DNA of 64,000 nt from Isoetes taiwanensis (Eukaryota > Streptophyta > Lycopodiopsida > Isoetales > Isoetaceae), in NCBI GenBank assembly GCA_021234155.1, contig JAJEKV010000003.1:32161166-32225165 (forward strand), written 5' to 3'. Below the pieces are notes generated by a model. It searched no databases and had not been told where the DNA came from. It was given only the letters and a program-made list of their open reading frames with translations. Both the position numbers and the translations under genes were made by a program. Positions 44,511 to 55,350 of this stretch are shown one piece after another. How positions within the stretch are numbered: the first letter of the stretch is position 1; each line of letters begins with the position of its first letter.

Positions 44511-46045
44511 TCAAGCATAAGAGTGCACATCCAAATACTCCTCAAAAATCAATCGCCTCTTGCGAGGGGCAAGTGAAGAACAATGATACGACTTTACAAT
44601 GTAACCTTGAGCTTCTTGGAGAACACGATTATCTGCCACATCCAGACCTTTGAAGATTACCAATCTTCGTCTTTTCCAGATAGTCCAAAGCAACCATCCT
44701 GCTGCTAGATGAAAAGCTTGGCCTTGTAACTCTGTCCAGGTACTTGGGTAAATTGCCAAAAGCAGTTGACTTGTTAGTGAAACCTGAAAAAGGGAAAACA
44801 ACCAGTCCCATACCTGTCTAAGGTGTTCACACATGAAAAAGCAATGCTCAATGGTCTCAGATCCACGCTTGCATACTGGACACTGATTTGATATTCTAGG
44901 GTTAAACTTATGGACAAGCACATTAACCCGTAGACACCTATGAAGAATCTGCCACCAAAGAACTGCCACTTTAGGATGAAGTAGCTTGTCCCATGCCCAA
45001 GACCACACCTTCTGCCATTGAAGAGGAGGAAGTTGAAGAGACCACTTATTAGACGGAGGAAGAATATCAGTATGAAGCAACAACCGATACATAGAGTTCA
45101 CAAGTTTGCACTCCTTAATTTCTTCATGACAAACCCATACCAAAATAGCTTCTTGGTGTGGCAGAATAGGCTGTAGAAAATCAGCAACTTTTTGCCAAAG
45201 AACTCTATCCCATCGCCCCAATAGAAACTTTAAGCGAAAAGCCTCCCATGTCAAGAATCGGCTCGAGTCATACCATGCTGCAATAGTTAAGATTCCAAAG
45301 CACTTTTCCAACGTCTTTGAGTCAGCGGGTGCATTGTAAAGCAAAGTGGTTGATTGTCTACCGAGGGATCCACCAACAAGGTGCGATCAAGCGTACACAA
45401 GCAGTTGGACTGATGTGAAATAAAGTTTTGATTGTGTGGGAATCTAACAATCCCTTTAAGAATGGAGAAGCATTATGATAAGGCCGCAACTCATAAAATA
45501 AACTCCATGGAAAAACGAGGTTTGAGTGTGACTTTACCAAAAGGGATCTGATGGGTAAGAGCACATGCAATAAGCCGTAACCCGGAGAATCATCCTTACC
45601 TACGAGAAGCCGCCAAATGAATTTTGAGATCATAACCTTACTACGCAAATGGAAATCTGTCATGCCCAAACCTCCAGCCAGACTTAGGTTTTATACACTT
45701 AGACCATGCAACCTTCACCACTACCCCTGCTTCATTTCCACCCCAGATAAAGTTTCTAACAACACCCACAATCTCCTGAAACTTTGAGTGGGAAGCAAGA
45801 ATGGCAAAAGCCATATAGACATGTGTGTTGCTTAAGACATGCTTAGCAACTCTTACCCTTCCAGGCATAGATAGCTTAGCCGTATCCCACCAAAAAAGGT
45901 GCCTCCGCAACCCCTCGATTATAACATCCCAAGCATCAGAAGTTGAAACATGAATACCCACTGGGATACCAAGAAGCTTGGTTGCCTTCCCATGAGGCAA
46001 CACCTTCCAGGGGTAAGCAAGAACACATGGTGGGACTTCATCATC
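44511..46045 (-). mobile_element. LINE ORF2 C-terminal fragment
   Basis: Reading leftward: YPWKVLPHGKATKLLGIPVG, HLFWWDTAKLSMPGRVRVAK and FIWGG (RT thumb and connection region), GMTDFHLRSKVMISKFIWRL, then KVAVLWWQILHRCLRVNVLV, QCPVCKRGSETIEHCFFMCE (zf-RVT) and WLLWTIWKRRRLVIF. Frames change at about 45650 and 45350, so it is broken. Related to but distinct from the fragment at 34741-35597. The upstream RT catalytic part is missing and no poly(A) or duplication was found. Confidence 0.9.
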
Positions 46046-46403
46046 TAGAGTTCACGATGAGTTATCTATATTAACCATACTTATTATCATCTTATCTCTT
46101 TTATGCTATTGCTTATATTGCATTCTCTTTTATGCTATTGCTTATATTGTGTTTGGACATATATGGATAAACAACTGAGGTGACCGGACTCTCGCTAAAA
46201 CATTGGATACCCAATTGTATATCATTCCATTATTCAACAACATTATTGCAAAAATGAGGTTTTCGATTGTGCTTATTTTTCGTTGTATTAAGGAAATGGG
46301 ACCTCTCATGATAATAAATCTAGCCAATGTTCACCTTATGTGATGTTCTAATAAATATGGGACATGGTGTATTGGAAGCTTATCTTCACAGATCCATAGA
46401 ATA
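46046..46403. other. Unassigned spacer
   Basis: AT-rich; CTCTTTTATGCTATTGCTTATATTG is duplicated in part at about 46095-46150. No gene. Confidence 0.35.
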
Positions 46404-46659
46404 TCTATACTTCAATAAGAATGTGTAACAACAAAGCTTAATTTGACATCAAACCCCACCCCATATTAAACCTTATCCCCCTCTTCAGACATAGTCAGAT
46501 CATACCTAAAGGTTCTATTCCAAAGATTTAGACATAATCCATTCCCAATCATCACTTAGATCACTTGCATCTCTATCCAATAAAAACACAATGCAATTAC
46601 AAAATAACCACCCCTACAAATTACTACTAAAGCCCGGCAACGCCGGGCAACATAACTAG
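46404..46659 (+). mobile_element. Short non-autonomous Helitron
   Basis: The 3' end is distinctive: hairpin GCCCGGC-AAC-GCCGGGC (46632-46648), seven bases, then CTAG (46656-46659) followed by T, as Helitrons end (CTRR with a hairpin upstream, host T). The proposed 5' end, TCTATACTTCAATAAGA at 46404, follows an A and resembles TC-starting plant Helitron ends. No coding capacity. The 3' end is more certain than the 5' end. Confidence 0.6.
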
Positions 46660-46726
46660 TACTGATTAGTATGCCTCGTGCAATATGCCAATGAAATCAT
46701 ATGGAAACCATGCCAAAAAGCGTATA

Positions 46727-46757
<31 letters not shown>

Positions 46758-47560
46758 CCCTGTTATAATGCTAGATATTGACCCTAAACCGTGATCTATC
46801 AAATTTAATAATTTTGAATTCACTGTATGATGCAATGGCATCTGTCCGAACTGCATTCTTGACCTCTATCAATGAATCAAATATTGTTCCTTTAACTAGC
46901 TCCATATTGATAAGCCTTGTAACAATTCCTGCAATATTGGAATGAAAAGGAAAAAAAAAAAAATAGTAAAAGACATGTACCAGCAAAGTTCTGTACCAAG
47001 TCTGAATGAGGCAATAGTGAAGATTCATTCTGAAAATGAAAACATTGATTCTCCTTTCATGTCAAAATCGTGCGCAGAGTTGATGCAGAAGTTAATTTGG
47101 AAAAGAAACTAATTTAAAATAAGCCAGTACTACTATCGGATTCCCTTTCTCCAAACCGTTTATCAACGATGAAAGAATAGAGAAATAAAGAGCATGCAAA
47201 AACCGAAACATACCTGTTTGTGAAGAAGAGACTTGCTTTTTATGGATCGATGTGGGAGAATTCAAAGAAGTGCAAATTGATGTTTGGAATGATAGTTTGT
47301 GTACTAGATCTTGCAACCTGCCACCATCATTCAGCGGAAAATGAAGATACGTACAGAGAGAAGGGCATTTTGACAAATACAATGAAATTAGGGGCATTTT
47401 GACAATTAGACAAAAAAAAATTTAGAATTTTTTAGAATTTTCAAAACAAATTTTCATCTACACATATATAATCGAGATTCATCAAGATTCGATTCCCAGA
47501 TTCTTCAGATTCGGGTGGGGAAAAAAATAGGGTGGAAAAAATAATTGGGAGAAAATTTTG
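46660..47560. other. Unassigned stretch with poly(A) run
   Basis: Contains a run of about 24 A at 46733-46756. 46680-46800 weakly resembles 42330-42410 (AAAGCGTA, CCCTGTTAT, ATGCTA). No gene. Confidence 0.35.
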
Positions 47561-47575
47561 AAGGATGCCACGTTG

Positions 47576-47693
47576 ATGATCTTATCGGCTTCTGGAAGGC
47601 TCCGCTCCGTCGATGCTCTTCCCCAGGCTCGGCTTTCTCTAGTTCGTCTGCTCAATTCCGGGGAGCTCTGCTTTTACTCCGACCATAACCCAG
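47576..47693 (+). CDS. Possible orphan first exon
   Basis: ATG at 47576 opens MILSASGRLRSVDALPQARL and runs to a good donor, CAG|GTAATA, at 47693. Arg/Ser/Leu-rich, like an organelle-targeting sequence, and locally GC-rich as plant first exons often are. No following exon was identified, so this may be a gene fragment or chance. Confidence 0.25.
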
Positions 47694-47699
47694 GTAATA

Positions 47700-50600
47700 G
47701 TAAAACAAATTGTGTTTTTGTCATGCGTCTCTCCGGCTATGGCACTGTTCTGGTAAAGGTTCATTCTGGCATTAGATTAGAATCATCTCACTGGAAAAAT
47801 TCCAAAACAGAGCAAATTCTGGAGCAAATTGAAGAGACATGAGGACATGAGCAACCCTGGAACCGCATGCAGCGCCATATATTAGTATTTTCGGATTTGC
47901 CCCATAGCAGCATAGGGATCTGGACCCTCAGCATCGACCATGAAGAAATAGCTTTAGATATGGGGCAAATAGAGGCCTAGCTCTGAAAATGGTGTCTCCT
48001 TCTTCTTCCAGAAGTCTCATGCAACACGGCTCTATCTTTTTCGTGCTTTAAAGTGGGCTCCTCTGCACAAAGCATCTGTCTTCCTTCTGTCAACAAGTTC
48101 AACTTCTAGTCAGTATTGATGTTTTAACTTAACTGCAGCCCCTTCTTATAAGTATGGGTCTGCACAATCTGAGACCATTCCCTTCTGTAGCCCATTTTTA
48201 ATGAAGGCTTTGAGCTTATCTTTTTCAGTAGAATCGGATCCTTCCAGTCCCTTTCCATAGTTTGAATGTGCGCTTTATATGTATTTGCTTCTGGAAGCAG
48301 ATTATTGCCGATGCCCCAGGTACCCATTCTAGTCTCCTGATGCATACCTGAAGCTTTTAGCATTTTTTTTGGCTAAGGGGCAGTTATTTGGGCTGTTAAA
48401 TCTCGTTACATGTAAATTTTATCTGGATAGCAACAGAGCCTTGTGGCCTTTCTTGCCTCAAGATGGTGGAAAGTGGCCCATTCCATGCTTTTTGCAGCCG
48501 TTTTCCCTTGCATGCAAATTCCATAATTTCATATTGGCAAGTCTGCCTTCTCGAAAGCAGAACGGTCTCAATGTGTTTCTGATGGCTTACTACATGCAGG
48601 GAGGAATGCCATGGGCCAAAGTTTTTTTTTGGGGATTATTAGTCTTTCTTTTCCTGTGCTCTTATACATCAATATCTATGGCTAGGAGGTTCCATTTAAT
48701 ACAAAGAAAGGGTTGCATTTAGTACCGATGGATCTGTAGCCAAGGCACGGCAGAAATATCATAGAGGCCCGAAGTGCATGAATTTTGATTCACTCTGCTA
48801 TGGGTTCTTGCATTGATGTGCACAGAAGGCTAAGCTAGAGGACAATAAGGCTGTGCCAAGGCTTTGCTATTCTAATTTTGCTCCTATTTTAGATCTGTGA
48901 GCTTGAATGGTGAATGCTATGACTGGCAATTGGAAGGCTCTGCTAATGAGAGTATGGAGTCTAGTCTGAATAATGCTTTTTATTCTTTTGTGAAGATTCA
49001 GAATGGTGGAACAATTTGCAGTTCTGTCAAGGATGGCATTATGGAGATCAACGCATCAGAATCTTTGCTGGTAGGAATATATGAATTATATGATTATTGC
49101 TTGAGTAGCACAGCACAAACATTTGTTAGAATCTGATATTGTAGATTTTAGGTTTGATTTAAGTGGTGGATAAAGTACATTTATTTCCTTTATTGATGAA
49201 TTATCTAAGTTTCATTCCTTATGGTGCCAGCTTCTACAATAGTTTGGCAGGGCAACATGGGATTTGCAGTGGGTTCAACCATTAAAGGTGCCATTTCTCC
49301 TTTCATCAACCCGTGTAGCCTAGTCTTTATCCTTTTGTTACATGGTCTGAGAAGCTAGATTTGTAGAAGACCTCTGTTTAAAATCTCGTCTTCTTTATGC
49401 ATCTAGAATTTATAGGTCCTATCTTCTTTATGCATCTAGCATTTATAGGTCCTGCATCAACATACCACAATAGGCAAAAGATAGCCAAGGCATCACCATT
49501 CAAGAAGCAAATTATGAACATGGCATCCCTCCATCTTCTTCGAAAGAGTGGATCAGGAAAAACAACCACATCGTGGTATTGGCAGTAGCAATTTATCATT
49601 TTAATGTCTAGGATGAATACAATAAATGTTACAAAAATGTTTATAAATGCCTTGCATATCTGAAAAAAAAAGATGATTTCTGTGGTTCATGTATCATATG
49701 AAATTCTTCCTTTGTTACACGTTCTTAAACTTCAAAGTGCATCTTTCTTTGGCCTCCTTTCTTCTAATTGTTGGAAGTGCATCTTTCTTTGGCCTCCTTT
49801 CTTCTAATTGTTGGAATTTGTTGGTGCAGAATGTAATAGGTCCAATGCACCATCTGGACTTGCTGCTGTTATGGCACCTCAGAGTATGCCAGACAATGCA
49901 GATTCTTTAGTATTTGTTCAAGACACATGAGCATCAATGTGACCTAAAACATTTCCGTCTCATTCGTGCATATTGGTAAGCTTTTTTTATCCCAGAATAT
50001 TGTACAAATGAATAAGTTTTACCTTTCGTAGTCTTGGACTTGCTGCTGTTATGGTTTGCTCGAGGCACATTTGTAAGGACTTGAAAACAGGAGGACAAAT
50101 TCTTTCTATTAATGCAAGCAATGTATCTTCAAAGCAGAAATGGTTGCCCTTGCAATGTTTTAAATAGTAGAGCAAGTGGTAACCAATTGTAAATCAGAGT
50201 CTAAAGATTTATATTCTCCATTTCAGGTTCTATTGTCTATAATTTCCTATGCATATATCAGAAAAATCTTTAAGTTTCCATGTATATATCTGAAAATTTC
50301 TAGGAATTTTGAAGGCACTGCCTTTCCATCGTCATTCTCAAATTCCTAATTTCAATTGCAAAAAATGCTCCTTGCATCTTCTTCAACATATACTGTCCCT
50401 ATGCCACTTAGATGAGGGAAAACAAATGTTAAGTATGAAAGGAATCCCTAAAGTGTTAAAATAAACAATGAACCATTAATAACATTGCCATTCGAAAAAA
50501 TACAACTCCAGATCAATTTTCTAGTGACATTACCATTTGAGAAAATACAATTTCACATCAGTTTTTTGCTTTTGTTGAAGAAAACATTTAATAAGAAAAA

Positions 50601-50860
50601 AGAAGATAGATAGGTGGAGCAAGATTGTTTATTACTATCTTCGCACCATTCAAAATTGGTAGATATATTTTCTACTATAAAATGTCAGACACGAATAATG
50701 GATTCAACCTTGCACTTTATGGAATCAAAGAAATGTTCGCGCGCGATAAATTTCTTGTAAATATAACTATACAGGCAATTTTAAACTTGAATTTCAAGGA
50801 ACCAGAAATACAAGGGGGCTTTTAAAGTTGAAGGGAACCGTTATATGCTAACCAAGCAAA
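47700..50860. other. Unassigned non-coding stretch with short tandem duplications
   Basis: ORFs at 48369-48722 and 48897-49136 show no known motif. Two exact local duplications: a 33-bp unit at 49389-49454 (TCTTCTTTATGCATCTAG...) and a 40-bp unit at 49735-49814 (AAGTGCATCTTTCTTTGG...). Otherwise nothing recognised. Confidence 0.4.
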
Positions 50861-50894
50861 AGTGAATGAGGACAAGATTTTGAAAAACTTCTAG

Positions 50895-51200
50895 ACAAGC
50901 ATTAGGTATTCCTCGTTTTGCAGCACGTTTTCGAAGCGTACCTACTCCTGTGGTAAGACGTTAAACTGCCATACCCAAGGTCACGGGTTCAACGCCTCGT
51001 TGTGAAAGTGGCCATGCAATGTAAAGTTGGTGGGGGAAGGACCCACTTCAGCAATGTAAAGTGGTGGGGACAGGACCCATCTGGGTGTGTTGAAAGTGGT
51101 GGGGACAGGACCCATCTGGGTGGGTGTGTTGAAAGTGGTGGGGACAGGACCCATCTGGGTGTGTTGTAAAGGCCTTTGCCTTTTGCGTGACGTTAAAATC
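50895..51200 (+). mobile_element. tRNA-derived SINE with internal tandem repeat
   Basis: Head with TGTGGTAAGACG-type A box near 50950 and B box GGTTCAACGCC at 50986-50996. The body carries three tandem copies of GTGGGGACAGGACCCATCTG...GTGTTGAAA (51058-51175). The 3' part reads GGCCTTTGCCTTTTGCGT and then a TTCTTCTTCT tail. Borders not defined. Confidence 0.6.
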
Positions 51201-53063
51201 TCTTCTTCTTCTAGCAAAATTTAGCACTAGCATTATTTGATCTAAGTTATGTGGTAATTTGGTGCTAATTTGGTCAAGACTGTCATGTTCTGATGGAAGC
51301 TAACATTTACAACCCTCAAAATTCAAATTTCGGTACATAAAGAGAGCTATAAGTTCCTAAGAAAATCTTCAGGCCGTCTCAAATTTCACAAAATACAGTT
51401 TTTCTGGTTTTGGATCTCCAAAATTGAGCCGTTTTGCTGTCACTTCAATTGTGCTGCGCCCAAAATACATCTTCACTTCTACCTCTCTGCCTTTGCCCAA
51501 ATGCAAGCCCTCTGATACATCCAAGTTGTAGCTACATTCCTCTACACAACCTCCTCCTGTTGTATGAACTGGGCATTCTTCATCTGATGACAACATGCAC
51601 AGCAGCATCTTTTTGTCGTCATCATAGAATGGGCTGAAATTGCATTCTACACAAGAATCGATCAACACAGATTGATTTTTCTGGACATACTTTTGAAAAA
51701 TGTCACCACAACGCTTCACTCCGTTTCGATCAGTGAACACATGTTTTACAGAATGACAATCACGAAATACATGCGTTGAACTTATTCCATAAGTTTTCTT
51801 AGATATCCTGGAGAGCACAAGATTTGCTTGAAAACCAAACTTGACAGCCCCATGCAACACAGCAGCTCCAGGATTTACTGGAATGATAATATCCTCCACT
51901 TTATGGCCAAACCCCTCCCTTATTCGGCTAACCATGTATGTATTCTCCGAAAATCCTCCTACTATCAAGATGCACTTCACTTCTGGGCACACTTCTAACT
52001 GTTGTTTTACTAGCTGAATTGTTTTATCCACCTCGGTATCAAATAACTCCTTGAATTTTTGGGTGCTCAAGTCTAGCTCTCCGTACTCATCTTCCGGCCT
52101 AATAATCCCCTTTGATCTGTCATATATTTTCCATGCAGTGCTAAGCTTGGACGGAATATCCCAACCCATGCCCACCGACGAAGAAGAGCCATCAAACGAG
52201 CATTTTTTACGAAGCCACCAATCAAGAACTTTGACAAAGAACGTTGGATCTCGCCTGATAAACTCTTGAAAACAGCCGATTTTAATTGATAAATAACGAA
52301 AGAAATTCCTATCTACAAATGTACCTCCACCCATTTCGCCACAGTTCCTTGCCGCTTCATGTACTTGGTACAGATTATTATTAGCTTTTCTGTGCACCAC
52401 TAGATCAATAGTTCCACCTCCAATATCCACAACCATGAATTTGTCTCCAACTCGCAGAGAAATATGATGGAGCTGCTTCTGGCAGTACATCGATGCGGCT
52501 TCGGGCTCCAAGACCATGCGGAGTTCATGGGAGCTTGCAGATGAATCCTTGCAGAATTTCCCTTGCACCATTCCGGCAATTTCACAGCAGATTCGCATCT
52601 GCTGCTTGGCAGCATCATCCCAAATCGCAGGCACCGTTACACACCACTGGACATCTCGCTTTTTAAAATGCTTCCCATATTTGTCCTTAAGATGATCCAC
52701 AATAAAATCCGACATGCATTTCAGATAGTCGGATATAAGCCTCTGGGCAGAGAGCCCATCGGGCATATCTTGTTCTTCAGAATCGGGAGCCAGCAGGAGC
52801 TTAAATTTGGTTGCAAAAACAGCTCTGTTTTGAACAGCTACAGTAATTGCTTGCCCTAAATCTTCCTGCCCACCAGAACTAGCAGGATCATAGCCAGTGC
52901 CTTGCTGTTGAAGCGCCTCCGTGTAAGCCAAAAGGGCAGGCCAGCCCCATTCTTTTAGCTCCAGCGACCCCCCTGCTCTTGTGTAGAACAAGCTCGTTTG
53001 GGTCTTGCAATACGTTTTCCCTGCGGCGGAAGGCCAATTCTCCACAATATGGACATCGGAAGA

Positions 53064-53166
53064 GGAGGTTAACCCTCCCCTCAAGAAAATTACGGCAAAT
53101 AACCCTCGAGGCCGGGAGGCCGAGAGGGTTGTTGCCGTAATTTTCGAGAGGGGAGGGTTGACCTCC
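53064..53166. repeat. Foldback: 44-bp arms, 15-bp loop
   Basis: Left arm from GGAGGTTAACCCTCCCCTC to TAACCCTC (53064-53107) mirrors 53123-53166 with few mismatches. It sits exactly at the left edge of the HSP70-like large exon and abuts the TTAA-flanked insert. The outermost arm bases encode the start of the apparent exon frame (RGGLTS), so that frame extends into inserted DNA. Confidence 0.88.
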
Positions 53167-53171
53167 CTTAA

Positions 53172-54135
53172 ACCGCAGTCCGAGCAAGTTCTGACATTTT
53201 TGTTCTTCTGTTCTGTATGTGTTATACCAGTTCGATGTTCAATTCTTCTCTATATGCTTCTTTTTGGTTTCATGGAAGAGTGTGGTTCCCAGGCGGGTTT
53301 CGGCTCCTTAGCATCCTATTTGGATTCAAGCTTAAGGATGTGATTTTGAAATTCTCGCAGGAAAAGTGATCCAGATCTATAAAAATAAACAAGCAGCGAA
53401 CTCACCATCTCTGGAGCTATGGAGATGCAACAGCGTTATTCCCAAGTGGGTTTTGACTCTTCAGCATCCTGTGCGAGAAACAAGAAAAAACAAGCGGAGC
53501 TTAGTGTGATGTCTCCTTTTGCCGGAGATTTGCAGTCTTTCAACAGGATCTGCCCTGCATCTTATTCCAACCATATCCGACCTCTGCAAATTGCTTCAAG
53601 CTTATTTTTTCTCGATTCCATAGCCATAACCATAGTTTCTCTGATTGAACAGTTTTCAAAGGGGGTATTTTGCAGATTTCTTTCAAGCCTCGCAGAGCAA
53701 ATGGGCCATTCTATTCTATGGAAAACGATGGCTGAAAACAGGGTATGCCGGAACAGAGAAATGGATATGCGGAAACAGAGCTATGGTTCAAAACAGGGTA
53801 TGCCGGAACAGAGAAATGGATATGCCGAAACCGAGCTATGGATATGCCGAAACCGAGGTATGCTGGAACAGAGAAATGGATATGCCGAAACAGAGCTTGA
53901 AACAGAGCTGTGCTAGAACAGACGACATGCAGAACAGAGATACGCTAAAACAGAGCTATGCCGAAATAGAGAGATGCGACTGTATCTTTTTTGTGAAAAG
54001 AATATTCGCAAGATTATTGTGATAATCACTGGAATATGCTTCAATTACGAATATTCGAATGATTATGGGAAATAACCCTAGCTCGATCCAAGGGTGGGCA
54101 ACGGTCAGATCAATATAACTTGCGAGGACTGCGGT
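53172..54135. mobile_element. 964-bp insert with 19-bp inverted ends and TTAA duplication
   Basis: Left end ACCGCAGTCCGAGCAAGTT and right end AACTTGCGAGGACTGCGGT match inversely at 17 of 19 positions. TTAA is present on both sides (53168-53171, 54136-54139). TTAA duplications are typical of piggyBac elements, but terminal sequence and the lack of a transposase do not allow a firm family call. It contains a minisatellite (53734-53978). Confidence 0.72.
53734..53978. repeat. Minisatellite, TATGCCGAAACAGAG-type units
   Basis: Irregular array of 12-17-bp words (GGTATGCCGGAACAGAG, ATGGATATGCCGAAACAGAG), including a ~60-bp higher-order duplication. ORFs over it are repeats read as Met-Pro-Lys/Asn-Arg peptides, not a gene. 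Confidence 0.85.
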
Positions 54136-54225
54136 TTAAGGATCATTGCGATGAGCAAATGCAAAACCAGAATAAGTGGTACCGAAATCAAGCCGCACTA
54201 CCACTGCCGGATCCATATGAAACAT

Positions 54226-55350
54226 ATCAGGGCTCCAGATTAGGGGGGTTCCTCCCCAGAATTTCCGGTTGAAGTTGTTAAAATCCGGTTTCTTTAATAG
54301 ATGCCGGCAAAATTTCCGGTCAAAATTTAGTAAAATCCTTGTTAAATCCGGTAAATTAGAGGATATTTTCTGAAAAATCCGGTAAGTACCAACAAAGCAC
54401 GGCATTTTGCCGGTTTAAGCAAAATCTAATCTGGAGGCCTGCATACGATACGAGGTCGAAGAAGAGCAAATCCGGCATTGATTGGCGAATTAATGCTGTT
54501 GTCTCTTAACGAGATGGGTTTGGTATTTCGTAAATATTCAAATATTTATAATCTCCAACTTCAAGATAGAAATTAAATTTCTCATCATTACCTATATAGC
54601 ATTATAGACCCGTGGAGCTAAAACCTATAGGGATCTGTTAGAAAGCTACTTACTAGACTAGCAACTGCCAAGCCAAGGGAGCCGGGTCCGAAATTAGAAT
54701 TTGCTTAACCATTAAAAATGCCTACTTACGCAGGGTTCGAAAAATTGGGGGTTTGGCTCGAGGATTGCCGGTTGAAACTCTTAAAGTCTAGTTGGGGTCC
54801 ATGGCTACTGCGGGTGGCTCCAACAAAAAATCCAGATATAAGGGTAATTGCATGGAAGGATTCATGCAAACACGCAAATTTCAGGGTAATTGCATGGAAG
54901 GATTCATGCAAACACGCAAATTTCAGGATCAAAGGTTAGGGGGGCGGGGATTTTTTTAAAGGGAATATAGAGAAATATATTTACTATATATACATTAATA
55001 ATATTAAAAGGCAAAACATTAAATATTGTGCATTTTCTTTTATTACAGCTAGCTAATTGGCTTACGGTCAGTTTGGGCGGGCGAGGCCATGCCATGCCGC
55101 TGCCTGGCTGACCGGGCTTGCCTTGGCTTGCCCTGGCCTGGCCTTGGTTTTGGGTGGCGTGGCTTGCAGCAAAGGCAAAGTGAAAGTAGATTTGCAATGT
55201 AGATTCGTAGGCTAGGCTGGTTAGCATTTAGCATATATGATTCTGTTGCAGACTTGCAGTGCATTGAATTGAAGATTTGTGAGAATGTGGTTGCCTTGCT
55301 GGTTGCCATACATCTGGCACTGCCACTGCCACATGATTTTAGAGGATTTT
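54226..55350. other. Upstream region of the HSP70-like gene, unassigned
   Basis: 54240-54420 has several TTTCCGGT/AAATCCGGT words. 54848-54931 holds a 42-bp perfect tandem duplication (AGGGTAATTGCATGGAAGGA...). 55070-55160 is GC-rich with GGCTTGCC/CCTGGC words. Promoter not identified. Confidence 0.4.

Larger units (their letters stand above)
51369..54216 (-). pseudogene. HSP70-like (HSPA12A-type) gene, split by inserted DNA
   Basis: Large exon 51369-53062 (about 565 codons, no stop) with the HSP70 ATPase fold of the HSPA12 type: ATKFKLLLAP, QWCVTVPAIWDDAAKQQM, LEPEAASMYC, phosphate-2 motif MVVDIGGGTIDLVVH, MGGGTFVDRNFF, adenosine motif CILIVGGFSEN, and a C-terminal beta region (VEVKMYFGRSTIEVTAKRL). 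The missing N-terminal phosphate-1 strand is in 54139-54216: VVVRLDFGTTYSGFAFAHRNDP, start ATG 54216 or 54225, then TAA. Joining HRNDP to DVHIVENWP would give a normal family member. Between them lie a foldback (53064-53166) and a 964-bp TTAA-flanked insert. An in-frame stop directly after HRNDP argues against simple intron splicing. HSPA12-like proteins bind ATP; substrates in plants are unknown. Confidence 0.85.

Noticed and set aside
44511..46003. Host gene encoding a 277-residue protein
   Set aside because: Sequence is the zf-RVT and connection region of a LINE ORF2.
53419..54022. Plus-strand ORFs of 125-165 codons
   Set aside because: They read through the minisatellite in the inserted element; peptides are repeats with no domain.
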